Below the pieces are notes generated by a model that saw only the letters and a list, made by a program, of their open reading frames with translations, had not been told where the DNA came from and ran no database searches. From NCBI RefSeq assembly GCF_000185305.1, contig NZ_GL622200.1, positions 345,359 through 409,358 on the forward strand: a DNA stretch of 64,000 nt. The letters are read 5' to 3'. The position numbers were made by a program, and so were the translations under genes. Positions 28,939 through 38,549 of this stretch are shown piece by piece; position 1 is the first letter of the stretch; each line of letters starts with the position of its first letter. This DNA comes from Aggregatibacter segnis ATCC 33393. Lineage in GTDB: Bacteria; Pseudomonadota; Gammaproteobacteria; Enterobacterales; Pasteurellaceae.

Positions 28939-29420
28939 TGATAAAAACACTTTTATTTTCTACCGCACTTTTGTTTAGCGTTAGTGCTTCTGCAGCGATT
29001 GATGCATTGAATTTCAGTTCACCGCAACAGGAAGATGATTATCACGCGTTAACGCAGGAATTACGCTGTCCGCAATGTCAGAATAACAACATTGCCGATT
29101 CCAACGCAGTGATCGCGGTGGATATGCGTGGCAAAGTGTTTGAGTTATTGCAAGAAGGCAAATCTAAACAAGATGTTGTGCAGTACATGGTGGATCGCTA
29201 CGGTAATTTTGTCACTTATGATCCGCCGTTAACTCCCGCTACTATGATTCTTTGGTGTGCGCCGATTCTTTTCATTTTGCTTGGCGTTTTGGTACTTTTC
29301 CGTCGCAAACGTTCGCAAAGTGAGCAAGTGAGCCATGCAACGGAAAGTGCTACTAATGTGTTAACTGAAGAACAACAAAACCGTTTGAATACTTTATTAA
29401 ACAAGGAGAATGATAGATGA
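28938..29420 (+). CDS. ccmH: Cytochrome c maturation protein CcmH (N-terminal-type, short form)
   Basis: This 160-residue membrane protein presents the reduced apocytochrome to the lyase. It has a signal peptide ending near SASA, the redox motif [15 protein letters not shown], and a helix at about 100-120. The E. coli CcmH has a fused TPR half; here that half is a separate gene, ccmI. ATG 28938 overlaps the ccmG stop; a longer frame from 28884 would lie within ccmG. Confidence 0.94.
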   Translation: MIKTLLFSTALLFSVSASAAIDALNFSSPQQEDDYHALTQELRCPQCQNNNIADSNAVIAVDMRGKVFELLQEGKSKQDVVQYMVDRYGNFVTYDPPLTPATMILWCAPILFILLGVLVLFRRKRSQSEQVSHATESATNVLTEEQQNRLNTLLNKENDR

Positions 29421-30337
29421 ATTTATGGTTAAGCATTCTCATCTTAACGTTGGTTGCCGCGTTAATTTGTTTTTTCCCGTTGTTATTAAAAGCCAAAAAA
29501 AGTACGTCAGTAAAACGCGATGATCTCAATAAAGCCTTTTATTTCGAGCGCTTAAAAGAGCTGGAAATAGATGAAAATCAAGGATTATTAGAAAATACCA
29601 AACAGCTTAAATTAGAGCTGCAACAATCCCTTTTGGAAGATATTCCTCAGCAGGCTGAAAGTACTTTTCTCAGTGAGAAAAATTACGGCAAGTTATGGTT
29701 TGTTTCCGGTTTCTTAGCATTAGCAATTTTGTCGGGTGCCGCATATTTTGCAGTGGGTTCTTGGCAATCGGAAATCATGTTAGAAAAAACGGCAGAAAAA
29801 CTACCGTACTTTTATGAGCGCATAAAAAGTGAGACCACCAACCCGCTAGATGAAGCAGAAATGCAACAATTTGCGACCGCACTTCGAGTTGATTTACAGA
29901 AAAACCCAAACAACGCGAAAAATTGGTGGTTATTGGGACAACTTGGTATGAATTTGCAACAACCAAGAATGGCATTGGATAGTTTTGCTCGTGCGAATAA
30001 GTTAGAACCTGATAATAACCAGTATAAGCTCGGGTATGCTCGTGTTTTAATGTTTTCTGAAGACACGACGGACAAGTTAAAAGGCAATAATTTATTACGC
30101 GAAGTGATTCGTGAGGATCACAGCAATATTGAAGCCTTAAGTTTGCTGGCGTTTAGTTATTTTGAAACGGAAGATTACAAAATGGCAGCCGTCACATGGG
30201 CAATGATGTTAAAACTGTTACCGAAAGATGACCCTAGAGCGCCAATTATTGAGCGTAGCATTCGTTCTGCGCGTGATGCATTAGAAGGTCAAGAACAAGA
30301 GAAACATCAGCAGGTGATACCAAATAAGGAAAATTAA
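29417..30337 (+). CDS. ccmI: Cytochrome c maturation protein CcmI
   Basis: This 306-residue apocytochrome chaperone has two N-terminal membrane helices (about 2-22 and 90-110) around a leucine-rich cytoplasmic loop. A periplasmic TPR domain follows (about 150-290; NWWLLGQLGMNLQQPRMALDSF and later repeats). It is the last gene of the ccm operon, overlapping ccmH by four bases. It corresponds to the C-terminal half of E. coli CcmH. Confidence 0.92.
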   Translation: MNLWLSILILTLVAALICFFPLLLKAKKSTSVKRDDLNKAFYFERLKELEIDENQGLLENTKQLKLELQQSLLEDIPQQAESTFLSEKNYGKLWFVSGFLALAILSGAAYFAVGSWQSEIMLEKTAEKLPYFYERIKSETTNPLDEAEMQQFATALRVDLQKNPNNAKNWWLLGQLGMNLQQPRMALDSFARANKLEPDNNQYKLGYARVLMFSEDTTDKLKGNNLLREVIREDHSNIEALSLLAFSYFETEDYKMAAVTWAMMLKLLPKDDPRAPIIERSIRSARDALEGQEQEKHQQVIPNKEN

Positions 30338-30390
30338 ATTGATTTAATTTTTAGAAAAAATAGCGCTGTTTTTGACCGCACTTATTTTTT

Positions 30391-30425
30391 AAAAGGCTAA
30401 ATTCTTTTCGGAATTTAGCCTTTTT
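30391..30425 (+). terminator. Terminator of the ccm operon
   Basis: A 14-bp stem AAAAGGCTAAATTC / GAATTTAGCCTTTT with a 6-base loop is followed by a T run, 53 bases after the ccmI stop. A complementary uptake signal precedes it. Confidence 0.9.
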
Positions 30426-30465
30426 GTTTCGTTCAAGTAAATGTAGCATAGGGTATTAAATCTAA

Positions 30466-30481
30466 TACCTCTTTATGGTTA
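30466..30481 (+). promoter_or_regulatory. NarP/NarL-type 7-2-7 site (distal), nrf promoter
   Basis: TACCTCTttATGGTTA matches TACYYMTnnAKRRGTA at 13 of 14 defined positions. It differs from the ccm upstream site only in the two spacer bases and one operator base. NarP activation by nitrite is the known logic for nrf genes. Confidence 0.68.
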
Positions 30482-30520
30482 CATGTAAATTGACGGTTTT
30501 AGAGTGGGTATTTGATTAAA

Positions 30521-30536
30521 TACCTATGAATAGGTA
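30521..30536 (+). promoter_or_regulatory. NarP/NarL-type 7-2-7 site (proximal, perfect), nrf promoter
   Basis: TACCTATgaATAGGTA is a perfect inverted heptamer pair with the 2-base spacing that NarP requires. It lies about 80 bases upstream of the FNR box. The surrounding 470 bases between ccmI and nrfA hold no gene. Confidence 0.75.
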
Positions 30537-30606
30537 TTTTTGAGGTTTGGATATATCGATAATGATGCTACAAAAATAAACAAAATCAAGTCCTAGATTT
30601 TAAAAA

Positions 30607-30653
30607 TTGATCAAGAGCAAGAAAACTGCAAATATCCATAGAAAAATTATGAT
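30607..30653 (+). promoter_or_regulatory. FNR box and probable -10 of nrfA
   Basis: TTGATcaagAGCAA at 30607-30620 matches the FNR consensus at 9 of 10 bases. TATGAT at 30648-30653 is a plausible -10, which would put the FNR box near -46 (class II activation is usually near -41.5). The leader to nrfA would be about 155 bases. Confidence 0.65.
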
Positions 30654-30814
30654 TATTTCGCTATTTTACCGCTGATTTTAAGTCGTTTATGTCTTCTATC
30701 ATATTGTTATTAATGATAAAAATTCTCATTAGTAATGAGCTGATAACAGATGTTTTTGTAACCTTCTATTAATTCTAGTAGAAGCCATTTTATAACCTTA
30801 TTGGAGTGATTATC

Positions 30815-32338
30815 GTGAACGCATTGAGAAAAAGCCTACTCGTAGCAGCTTCTTTTGCAGCTTTCGGCGTATGTAATTCGGCGATGGCGGAATTGGTGTA
30901 CAAACCGGTTGAGCAACCTGTTGAAGCACCTAATCCGAACCTAAAAATTGAAGCAGTAAATGAGAAATTTGCTGAAAAATACCCTAAACAATTTGAGTCT
31001 TGGAAAGCGACTGAAAAAGGCGACAAAATCATCTATGCAGATGAACAAGACCCTCGTTTGATCGTGTTATGGGGCGGTTATGCTTTCGCGAAAGAATATA
31101 ACGCGCCGCGTGGTCACGTTTATGCAGTGAAAGACGTACGTGATATTTTACGTACCGGCGCACCAAAAACTACGACTGATGGCCCACAACCAATGGCATG
31201 TTGGACTTGTAAAGGTCCGGACGTTCCACGTTTAATCGCGGAATGGGGTGAAGATGGCTACTTTAGTGGTAAATGGGCTAAAGGTGGTGCAGAAGTGGTG
31301 AACTCAATCGGTTGTGCTGACTGTCACGACACCACATCAAAAGACTTTGCTGAAGGCAAACCTGCATTACGTATTGCTCGTCCACACGTTCTTCGTGCAT
31401 TAGATCACTTAAATAATGCACTTCAAGCAAAAGCAAAAGCTGAAGGTAAAGAACAAACTAACTTAAGCTTTAACACAGCTGCTCGCACTGAAAAACGTGC
31501 TGAAATCTGTGCAAACTGTCACGTTGAATACTACTTCGCGGGCGACTTAAAACAAGTGACCTTCCCATGGGATAACGGTCAAACTGTTGATGATATCGAA
31601 AAATACTACGATGACATCGGTTTCACCGACTGGACGCACTCTCTTTCTAAAGCACCAATGTTAAAAGCACAACACCCTGACTTTGAAATTTGGTCTTTAG
31701 GTATGCACGGTAAAAACGGCGTAACTTGTATCGACTGTCACATGCCTAAAGTACAAGGTAAAGACGGTAAAGTTTACACCGACCACCAAATCCAAAACCC
31801 ATTCGATGCATTTGATACCACCTGTGCAAACTGTCACGATCAAAGCAAAGAAAAACTTAAAGACATCGTTGCTTCACGTAAAAAAGAAGTGAAAGATGTA
31901 ATGGGTCGTTTAGAAGATCAAGTCGTTCGTGCTCACTTTGAAGCGAAAGCGGCATGGGATGCAGGTGCAACTAAAGAAGAAATGGAACCTGTTTTAATGG
32001 ATATCCGTCACGCTCAATGGCGTTGGGACTACGCAGCAGCAAGCCACGGTGGTCACATGCACGCACCTGATGTAATGCTTCGCGTATTAGGTTCAGGCAT
32101 AGACAAAGCAGCAGATGCACGCGCTAAACTTGCAGCAATCTTAACTAAACATGGCGTGAAAACTCCAGTTGAAGTACCAGATATTTCTACAGCTGATAAA
32201 GCATGGAAAGTAATGGGTATTGATATCGAGAAAGAACGTAAAGCGAAAAAAGAATTCTTAGAAACTGTTGTACCTCAATGGGTAAAAGAAGCGAAATCCA
32301 ATGGCAAATTAGCTGAAGATACCGCAACAAAACAATAA
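30815..32338 (+). CDS. nrfA: Cytochrome c552 nitrite reductase catalytic subunit
   Basis: This periplasmic pentahaem enzyme reduces nitrite to ammonia with six electrons. After a signal peptide ([24 protein letters not shown]) come the active-site haem motif CWTCK (about residue 129, Lys as axial ligand) and four CXXCH motifs (CADCH, CANCH, CIDCH, CANCH). I chose GTG 30815 because GGAG lies 8 bases upstream; an in-frame GTG at 30806 overlaps that site. It is the first gene of nrfABCD. CWTCK needs the dedicated lyase encoded downstream. Confidence 0.97.
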   Translation: MNALRKSLLVAASFAAFGVCNSAMAELVYKPVEQPVEAPNPNLKIEAVNEKFAEKYPKQFESWKATEKGDKIIYADEQDPRLIVLWGGYAFAKEYNAPRGHVYAVKDVRDILRTGAPKTTTDGPQPMACWTCKGPDVPRLIAEWGEDGYFSGKWAKGGAEVVNSIGCADCHDTTSKDFAEGKPALRIARPHVLRALDHLNNALQAKAKAEGKEQTNLSFNTAARTEKRAEICANCHVEYYFAGDLKQVTFPWDNGQTVDDIEKYYDDIGFTDWTHSLSKAPMLKAQHPDFEIWSLGMHGKNGVTCIDCHMPKVQGKDGKVYTDHQIQNPFDAFDTTCANCHDQSKEKLKDIVASRKKEVKDVMGRLEDQVVRAHFEAKAAWDAGATKEEMEPVLMDIRHAQWRWDYAAASHGGHMHAPDVMLRVLGSGIDKAADARAKLAAILTKHGVKTPVEVPDISTADKAWKVMGIDIEKERKAKKEFLETVVPQWVKEAKSNGKLAEDTATKQ

Positions 32339-32345
32339 AAAAAGA

Positions 32346-32379
32346 ACCGCACTTTGTAACTAAAGTGTCGAAGTGCGGC
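32346..32379 (+). terminator. Uptake-signal hairpin between nrfA and nrfB
   Basis: CCGCACTT (about 32347-32354) and AAGTGCGG (32371-32378) form an 8-9-bp stem with a 16-base loop, followed by CCATTTTT. In the 72-base gap it may partly terminate or stabilise the nrfA message, giving more NrfA than NrfBCD. The T run is weak. Confidence 0.5.
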
Positions 32380-32410
32380 CATTTTTAACCCTATATTTGA
32401 GGTAATCAGA

Positions 32411-33076
32411 ATGAATTTAACTTCTTTAATCAGTAAATCGGCAAAATCCCTTGCATTGCTTGCAATGCTTGCGGCAATGCCAATGACTACAAGTGCGGAA
32501 GAGATGGCAAAAACACCTGCCTCTCAACTCACTTATGAGCCACAATTGGATAACCAACGTGATCCGAACCAATATTGTGCAAAATGTCATAAATTTGATA
32601 AAGCCGATAAAAGTCAAACTTTAGATCAATCCGGTGGTGAATTACATTTCGGTAAATTCCACGGCGCACACTTAAATCAAAAAAGTCCTAACACGGGTAA
32701 ACCGATTAACTGTGTAAACTGTCACGGTAATATTTCGGAAGATCACCGTCGTGGTGCAAAAGATGTGATGCGTTTTGATGGCGATATCTTTGGTGATAAA
32801 AAACCGATGTATAGCGCACAAGAACAAAACCAAGTTTGTTTTGCTTGTCACCAACCGGCAAAACTTCGTGAAAAACTTTGGGCGCACGATGTTCACGCAA
32901 TGAAATTGCCTTGTGCAAGCTGCCATACATTACACCCGAAAGATGATGCGATGAAAGGTATTCAACCGAAAAATCGTGTGAAACTTTGTGTAGATTGCCA
33001 CGGCGAACAACAAAAACGCAAAGCGGCAAAAGAAGCACAATCACAAACGCAATCAACCGAACAAAAGGATAAATAA
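32411..33076 (+). CDS. nrfB: Pentahaem cytochrome NrfB
   Basis: This 221-residue periplasmic electron carrier links NrfCD to NrfA. The signal peptide ends near TSAEE. Exactly five CXXCH motifs follow: CAKCH, CVNCH, CFACH, CASCH, CVDCH. The C-terminus is a polar Lys/Gln/Thr tail. Its stop codon overlaps the nrfC ATG by one base. Confidence 0.95.
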   Translation: MNLTSLISKSAKSLALLAMLAAMPMTTSAEEMAKTPASQLTYEPQLDNQRDPNQYCAKCHKFDKADKSQTLDQSGGELHFGKFHGAHLNQKSPNTGKPINCVNCHGNISEDHRRGAKDVMRFDGDIFGDKKPMYSAQEQNQVCFACHQPAKLREKLWAHDVHAMKLPCASCHTLHPKDDAMKGIQPKNRVKLCVDCHGEQQKRKAAKEAQSQTQSTEQKDK

Positions 33077-33753
33077 TGACAGCTTGTTCACGCCGAAACT
33101 TTGTTTCCGGCATGGGGGCATTAATCCTTATGACGGGAACATCAGTGACCTCTTTAGCGAAAGAGGAAAAGGCGGATAAACCGAAACGCTATGCAATGGT
33201 ACACGACGAAACAGCTTGTATCGGCTGTACCGCTTGTATGGATGCTTGTCGTGAAACAAACCACGTTCCTGAAGGCGTTTCACGTTTGGAAATTCTTCGT
33301 AGTGAACCTTATGGCGAATTCCCAAATCAAGAATACGAGTTTTTCCGTCAATCTTGCCAACACTGTACAAACGCCCCTTGTGTGGCAGTTTGTCCGACCG
33401 GTGCATCATTTATTGATCCTGAAACAGGTATCGTAGATGTGCATAAAGATCTTTGTGTAGGTTGCCAATACTGTGTTGCAGTTTGTCCTTACCGCGTACG
33501 TTTCATTCACCCGGTACACCGTACTGCGGATAAATGTAACTTCTGTCGCGATACAAACTTAGCAGCTGGCAAACAACCTGCTTGTGTAGAAGCTTGTCCA
33601 ACCAAGGCATTAACCTTTGGCGATATGAATGATCCAAGCAGTGCAGTTTCCCGCAAAGTGAAAGAAAATCCGGTTTATCGCACTAAAGTGGAATTAGGTA
33701 CGCAACCAAATCTTTACCATATTCCATTCCAACACGGGGAGCCAAGAAGATGA
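33076..33753 (+). CDS. nrfC: Nitrite reductase Fe-S subunit NrfC
   Basis: This 225-residue periplasmic ferredoxin-like protein carries four [4Fe-4S] clusters. A twin-arginine signal (CSRRNFVSGMGALILM) implies Tat export. The cysteine clusters are CIGCTACMDAC, CQHCTNAPCVAVCP, CVGCQYCVAVCP and a final set CNFC...CVEACP. It passes electrons from NrfD to NrfB and overlaps both neighbours. Confidence 0.96.
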   Translation: MTACSRRNFVSGMGALILMTGTSVTSLAKEEKADKPKRYAMVHDETACIGCTACMDACRETNHVPEGVSRLEILRSEPYGEFPNQEYEFFRQSCQHCTNAPCVAVCPTGASFIDPETGIVDVHKDLCVGCQYCVAVCPYRVRFIHPVHRTADKCNFCRDTNLAAGKQPACVEACPTKALTFGDMNDPSSAVSRKVKENPVYRTKVELGTQPNLYHIPFQHGEPRR

Positions 33754-34715
33754 CATTAGATTATCCTGTTCCGTTTCATACACCTAATTTGGTGTGGGAT
33801 TCAACAATCGCTATCTATTTATTCTTACTTGGTATTTCTTCCGGTGCGGTACAATTAGCGATTGCTTATAAACGTAGTCACAAATTAGAAAATCCTAGCA
33901 AAAACTGGATTATCCGAGCGGCCGCCGTTTTAGGTTCTGTGCCAACATTAATTGGTTTAACCCTGTTAATTTTCCACTTGGCACGTCCTTGGACATTCTG
34001 GAAATTGATGTTTAACTATCAATTCAACTCTGTAATGTCTATGGGGGTAATGTTATTCCAAGTGTATATGCTCTTCCTCGTGTTATGGTGTGCAGTGATT
34101 TTTAAAGATGAGATCGCTGCCTTGATTAATCGTTTCATGCCAAAACTGGGTTTCTTAGTGAAATGGATTAATGCAATTGAACGCGTGGTTGGTCCATGTG
34201 AAGTTATCCTATTCGTTTTAGCTGCCGTGTTAGGGGCTTATACCGGCTTCTTACTTTCCGCGTTGATTAGCTACCCGATGCTGAATAACCCGGTATTACC
34301 GGCGCTATTCCTAGCCTCAGGTACATCATCAGGTATCGCAGCCACCTTCTTATTTATCCTTATTGCAGGTAAATTAAAAGGTGATTCCCATGAATCTCAC
34401 TTCATTCATAAATTTGAAGTGCCGATTATGGTTACCGAGTTTGGTTTATTAGTATGTTTCTTCGTTGGACTCTACTTCGGTGGCGGACAAAAGGTGGTGG
34501 CGTTACATAATGCGTTATCCGGCTTCTGGGGCGCAGTCTTCTGGATTGGGGTATTCTTTATCGGTATCTTAATTCCGTTGATTGCCAATATGTTTGTTAG
34601 CGATCGTTGGAAATTCAACAAGAACTTTATCATCCTAGTGTCGATTTTCGACTTGATCGGGGTGTTATGCTTGCGTTACTTTATCTTGTACGCAGGACAG
34701 CTTACCACCGCATGA
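33750..34715 (+). CDS. nrfD: Nitrite reductase membrane subunit NrfD
   Basis: This 321-residue membrane protein oxidises menaquinol, giving electrons to NrfC. Eight to nine helices are predicted; PFHTPNLVWDSTIAIYLFLLGISSGAVQLAIA at the N-terminus is typical of the NrfD/PsrC family. The men genes earlier in the window supply its quinone. It overlaps nrfC by 4 bases and is followed by a terminator. Confidence 0.95.
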   Translation: MTLDYPVPFHTPNLVWDSTIAIYLFLLGISSGAVQLAIAYKRSHKLENPSKNWIIRAAAVLGSVPTLIGLTLLIFHLARPWTFWKLMFNYQFNSVMSMGVMLFQVYMLFLVLWCAVIFKDEIAALINRFMPKLGFLVKWINAIERVVGPCEVILFVLAAVLGAYTGFLLSALISYPMLNNPVLPALFLASGTSSGIAATFLFILIAGKLKGDSHESHFIHKFEVPIMVTEFGLLVCFFVGLYFGGGQKVVALHNALSGFWGAVFWIGVFFIGILIPLIANMFVSDRWKFNKNFIILVSIFDLIGVLCLRYFILYAGQLTTA

Positions 34716-34734
34716 TAAGGTTTTTGTTTGTATC

Positions 34735-34762
34735 AAAAGGCGTAGTAAAATACGCCTTTTTG
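34735..34762 (+). terminator. Terminator of nrfABCD
   Basis: A 10-bp stem AAAAGGCGTA / TACGCCTTTT with a 6-base loop and T tail lies 20 bases after nrfD. It separates nrfABCD from the nrfE unit. Confidence 0.87.
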
Positions 34763-34880
34763 TTTGGCGTTATTTTCTTTGGCAAATAAAAATAAAAAAG
34801 AAAGACGGCTCAAAGAAGGAAATCTGATTTGTTTTTTCTACGAGTAAAGTGCGGTTAAAATTTTAAACGTTTTTATCTAA

Positions 34881-34994
34881 CTTTCCCCTCTTTAGCAAAG
34901 AGGGGAAGGGGAGATTTGGCAGAAGTGATTTCAACCTTATGGGTTGTTTAATATCGTTAAAATCTCCTCCTAACCTCTTCTTTATTAAAGAGGC
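34881..34994. repeat. Composite palindromic intergenic element
   Basis: The nrfD-nrfE gap (354 bases) holds no gene. It contains a nested inverted element: an outer hairpin CCCCTCTTTAGCAAAGAGGGG (near 34885), then AGGGGAGATTT, a 55-base centre, AAATCTCCTCCT, and a second hairpin CCTCTTCTTTATTAAAGAGG ending near 34993. The layout resembles a miniature dispersed repeat. No other copy was found in this window. Confidence 0.6.
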
Positions 34995-35069
34995 AGTATA
35001 AAATGCAGGCGAAACCTGAAGTGATCATCCACAAAACCAACATGACAATCTAAAACACGAGATTATTTT

Positions 35070-36980
35070 ATGCTCTCCGAACTAGGCTTTCTTTCTCTTC
35101 TTCTTGCTACGATGAGCGCGTTGTTGCTCGCCGTTGTTCCACAACTTGGGCTTTGGTTGCGTAAGCCCGCATTAACCCAATTAGCTTGGGGATTAAGCTA
35201 TTGCTTCGGCTTATTTACGTTAGTCGCCATTTCCATTTTAGCGTATTCCTTTGCGGCCGATGATTTTACCTTGGAATATGTCGCGGCCCATTCGAATTCT
35301 CAATTGCCGACTTTCTTTAAAATCGCGGCGACTTGGGGCGGGCATGAAGGCTCGATGTTGTTTTGGTTATTTTCACTTTCAGTTTGGGTTGTGCTGTTTG
35401 CATTATTTAATCGAAAAAATGACCGCACTTTTGTGGCGCAGAGTTTGGTGATTCTAGGCTTAATTTGTTTTAGTTTTGCCGTCTTTATCGTTTTTTTCTC
35501 CAATCCATATGGACGCATATTTCCCGCACCATTGGAAGGCCGCGATTTGAATCCGATGTTGCAGGATGTGGGGCTGATTTTTCATCCGCCGTTGTTGTAT
35601 CTCGGTTATGTCGGCTTTGCAGTGAATTTTGCGTTGAGTATTACTGCATTATTGCATCAACATTTAGAAAGCCAAATTGCCCGCGTGATGCGGGTTTGGG
35701 TATTGGTCTCTTGGTTGTTTTTAACGTTAGGCATCGTGCTGGGCGCATGGTGGGCGTATTACGAACTAGGTTGGGGCGGCTGGTGGTTCTGGGATCCGGT
35801 AGAAAACGCGTCATTAATGCCTTGGTTATTAGGTTTGGCTTTACTGCATAGTCTGATCGTGAGTGAAAAACGAGGTATTTTTAATTATTGGACGACGCTT
35901 TTCTCGCTTTTAGCTTTCGCACTCAGTGTACTCGGTACTTTCATTGTGCGCTCAGGAGCATTAACTTCCGTACATGCTTTTGCAGTCGATAGCCAGCGAG
36001 GCACTGCATTGCTTGTGATTTTCTTCCTGTTGACTGTTGGGGCGCTCGGTTTGTTTGCTTTCAAAGCGAATATGCAGCAACAATCTGTGAAATTAAAGTT
36101 ACTTTCTAAAGAAAGTGCGGTGCTTTTTTTGAATGTTTTATTGAGCATCGCTACCGTCAGCACGTTTCTCGGCACTTTCTATCCAATGCTATTCCAAGCC
36201 ATGAATTGGGGCTCTATTTCTGTTGGTGCGCCTTACTTCAACAGTATTTTCCTTCCGCTGATTGCGTTAGTGTTAATTGCCATGGTGATTTCGCTCGGCT
36301 TGCATTGGGAAAAAGCAGATAAACGCATTTTATTAAACCGTGCCGTGTTATTGTTGCCGTCGTTGTTGCTTTCCTATTTGGTCATTCACCACTTTATGCA
36401 AAATGACGCTGCGTTACAGTTTAAATGGACAGCCTATTTTCTACTAACCTTAGCGATTTGGTTATTATTGGCAACATTATGGCAAAACTGGCGTAAGTTA
36501 GCTCTTTCTCACTATGCGATGATTTTTGCTCATAGCGGTGTTGCCATTGCAACGATGGGCGCCGTCATGAGCAGTTATTTCGGTAGTGAAATTGGTGTAC
36601 GTTTATCTCCACAACAAAGCCAACAACTTGGCGCATTTAATTTTCACTATGAACGATTTTCCAATGAAATCGGCCCGAATTTTACCGCTGAAGTGGCAAC
36701 GTTTAGCGTGACAGAAAAGGGCAAGCCGTATGCCGAATTACAGCCTGAACGCCGTTATTATGATGTGCGTACTATGACCATGAGTGAAGTAGGGTTGTCC
36801 GGTGGTTTTTGGGGCGATTTGTATATTGTTATGGGCGATCCGCTAGGCAAGGGTGAATTTACGTTCAGACTCCATTACAAACCGTTGATTCGTTGGTTGT
36901 GGTTCGGTGGTGTATTGATGGCATTTGGTGCATTGTGTTCTGTACTGATGACGAAGCGAAGAGGAAAACGTGATGAATAG
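35070..36980 (+). CDS. nrfE: NrfE, dedicated cytochrome c haem lyase subunit
   Basis: This 636-residue CcmF paralogue is needed, with NrfFG, to attach haem to the CWTCK motif of NrfA. It has the same topology as CcmF, with the WWD signature [13 protein letters not shown] near residues 231-243 and conserved [11 protein letters not shown] and [12 protein letters not shown] segments. The next two genes overlap it or abut it, forming a second haem-lyase module beside nrfABCD. Confidence 0.92.
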   Translation: MLSELGFLSLLLATMSALLLAVVPQLGLWLRKPALTQLAWGLSYCFGLFTLVAISILAYSFAADDFTLEYVAAHSNSQLPTFFKIAATWGGHEGSMLFWLFSLSVWVVLFALFNRKNDRTFVAQSLVILGLICFSFAVFIVFFSNPYGRIFPAPLEGRDLNPMLQDVGLIFHPPLLYLGYVGFAVNFALSITALLHQHLESQIARVMRVWVLVSWLFLTLGIVLGAWWAYYELGWGGWWFWDPVENASLMPWLLGLALLHSLIVSEKRGIFNYWTTLFSLLAFALSVLGTFIVRSGALTSVHAFAVDSQRGTALLVIFFLLTVGALGLFAFKANMQQQSVKLKLLSKESAVLFLNVLLSIATVSTFLGTFYPMLFQAMNWGSISVGAPYFNSIFLPLIALVLIAMVISLGLHWEKADKRILLNRAVLLLPSLLLSYLVIHHFMQNDAALQFKWTAYFLLTLAIWLLLATLWQNWRKLALSHYAMIFAHSGVAIATMGAVMSSYFGSEIGVRLSPQQSQQLGAFNFHYERFSNEIGPNFTAEVATFSVTEKGKPYAELQPERRYYDVRTMTMSEVGLSGGFWGDLYIVMGDPLGKGEFTFRLHYKPLIRWLWFGGVLMAFGALCSVLMTKRRGKRDE

Positions 36981-37503
36981 AAAAGTAATTTTCTTCCTGC
37001 CATTAGCATTGTTACTTGGCGTATGCCTTTTATTGTTGGCGGGATTGAATCAAGACCCGAAAAAAATTGCCTCCGCTTTAATTGATAAGCCTGTACCTGA
37101 GTTTTATCAGGCGAATTTATTGGATAATCGTCAAACACTCAGCCCGAAAGATTTTCCGAAACGCCCATTTTTGATCAATATTTGGGGAAGCTGGTGCGGT
37201 TATTGTCAGCAAGAACACCCATTATTGCTTGAGTTAGCAAAAGAGATTCCCATCGTGGGCGTGGACTATCGTGACAAACCGCAAAATGGCATTGCGATGC
37301 TGCAACATATGGGCAATCCCTACACCTTAGTCATTGATGACAGCCGTGGTGAATTGGCGTTAAAACTTGGTGTAGACGGCGCGCCGGAAACCTATTTAGT
37401 GGATGCCAACGGTATTATTCGTTATCGTCATTCCGGCTTATTAGATCGGGAAACTTGGCAAAAAATTTTCGTGCCTCAACTTAACCAGCTATTACAACCA
37501 TGA
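36973..37503 (+). CDS. NrfX/CcmG-like thioredoxin in the nrf lyase module
   Basis: This 176-residue membrane-anchored thioredoxin-like protein resembles CcmG/DsbE. An N-terminal helix (about 5-24) is followed by the active site [12 protein letters not shown] and [12 protein letters not shown]. It overlaps the nrfE end by 8 bases and nrfFG by 4, so it presumably supplies reductant to the NrfF half. ATG 36973 is preceded by GAGGAAAA; an in-frame GTG at 36970 is less likely. Confidence 0.9.
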   Translation: MNRKVIFFLPLALLLGVCLLLLAGLNQDPKKIASALIDKPVPEFYQANLLDNRQTLSPKDFPKRPFLINIWGSWCGYCQQEHPLLLELAKEIPIVGVDYRDKPQNGIAMLQHMGNPYTLVIDDSRGELALKLGVDGAPETYLVDANGIIRYRHSGLLDRETWQKIFVPQLNQLLQP

Positions 37504-38549
37504 AACGATTTTTCGCGTTAATTTTTTTATTGATCAGTGTCAATGCCATTGCTGAAATGGTGGATACCTTTGAATTTCATAACCAGGCGGATCGTACTCG
37601 CGCCGTGGAATTGGCGAAATCTTTACGTTGCCCACAATGTCAAAATCAGAATTTAGTCGAGTCTAATTCACCGATTGCCTACGATTTGCGCATCGAGGTG
37701 TATAACATGGTGAATGAAGGTAAAACCAATCAGCAAATTATTGATTCCATGACATCGCGTTTCGGTAACTTCGTCAATTATAAGCCACCGTTCCAATGGA
37801 ATACCGCATTGCTTTGGTTATTGCCGATAGGCTTGTTGCTCGCAGCATTTGGGTTGATTTGGTATTCCAGTCGCAGTTCATCACCGCTTGAACCGGAAAA
37901 ACAGGCGGAAAATCGACCGCGCTTTCAATCCTTAAAAGAGAAAAGTGCGGTCAAATTTGAGCTTAAATCGACGCTCCTGGTTTTCGCTTTATTGCTTGTT
38001 ATTCCTTTAGCCTATTATTTTTCTTTGGAACGTTTTTCCCGCGCACAGCAAGGTGAGCAGGAACAAATTACACAACATAATCAGCAACTCGAAACGCCGG
38101 AAGAAAATAAAACCGAGGCGATTATCGGCAAAATTCAGGATAAATTACGTCAAGATCCGAATAGCGCGGAAAATTGGATTAAGCTGGGTGACGCCTATAT
38201 GCAGAATAACGATTTTGACAGCGCCCTTGTTTGTTATGGCAATGCCGAAAGAATTGACGGTCGTAAGCCGACGACGCAAGGCTTGATGGCCATGGCATTG
38301 TATCTCCAGGCACATCAACAGATTACGCCACAGGTGCAACAATTCTTGGCAGAGGCGTTAGCGCAAGATTCAAAAGAAGTCTCCGCGTTATCTTTGTTGG
38401 CGGCAGAAGCCTTAAAAACACGTGATTATTCCACCGCTCTTGACTATTGGCAGCAAATCTTAGATTCAGGTAACTCCGCGGTGGATCGTCGTGCCACTAT
38501 TCAGAAAATGAAAATGGTCGGTTTCATGCAAAAGGGAGAGTTGCAGTGA
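37500..38549 (+). CDS. NrfF-NrfG fusion protein, haem lyase for nitrite reductase
   Basis: This 349-residue protein joins two usually separate proteins. Residues 1-125 are NrfF/CcmH-like: signal peptide, then the redox motif [17 protein letters not shown] and a helix (about 102-122). Residues 150-349 are NrfG/CcmI-like: a helix (about 155-175) and TPR repeats ([23 protein letters not shown] and following). There is no frameshift. The fusion mirrors E. coli CcmH, whereas in this genome CcmH and CcmI are split. Confidence 0.9.
   Translation: MKRFFALIFLLISVNAIAEMVDTFEFHNQADRTRAVELAKSLRCPQCQNQNLVESNSPIAYDLRIEVYNMVNEGKTNQQIIDSMTSRFGNFVNYKPPFQWNTALLWLLPIGLLLAAFGLIWYSSRSSSPLEPEKQAENRPRFQSLKEKSAVKFELKSTLLVFALLLVIPLAYYFSLERFSRAQQGEQEQITQHNQQLETPEENKTEAIIGKIQDKLRQDPNSAENWIKLGDAYMQNNDFDSALVCYGNAERIDGRKPTTQGLMAMALYLQAHQQITPQVQQFLAEALAQDSKEVSALSLLAAEALKTRDYSTALDYWQQILDSGNSAVDRRATIQKMKMVGFMQKGELQ

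Noticed and set aside
28938-30337. ccmH/ccmI split as a frameshift artefact
   Set aside because: Each gene has its own start, and ccmI begins with its own membrane helix in a four-base overlap; separate genes are common in the family.
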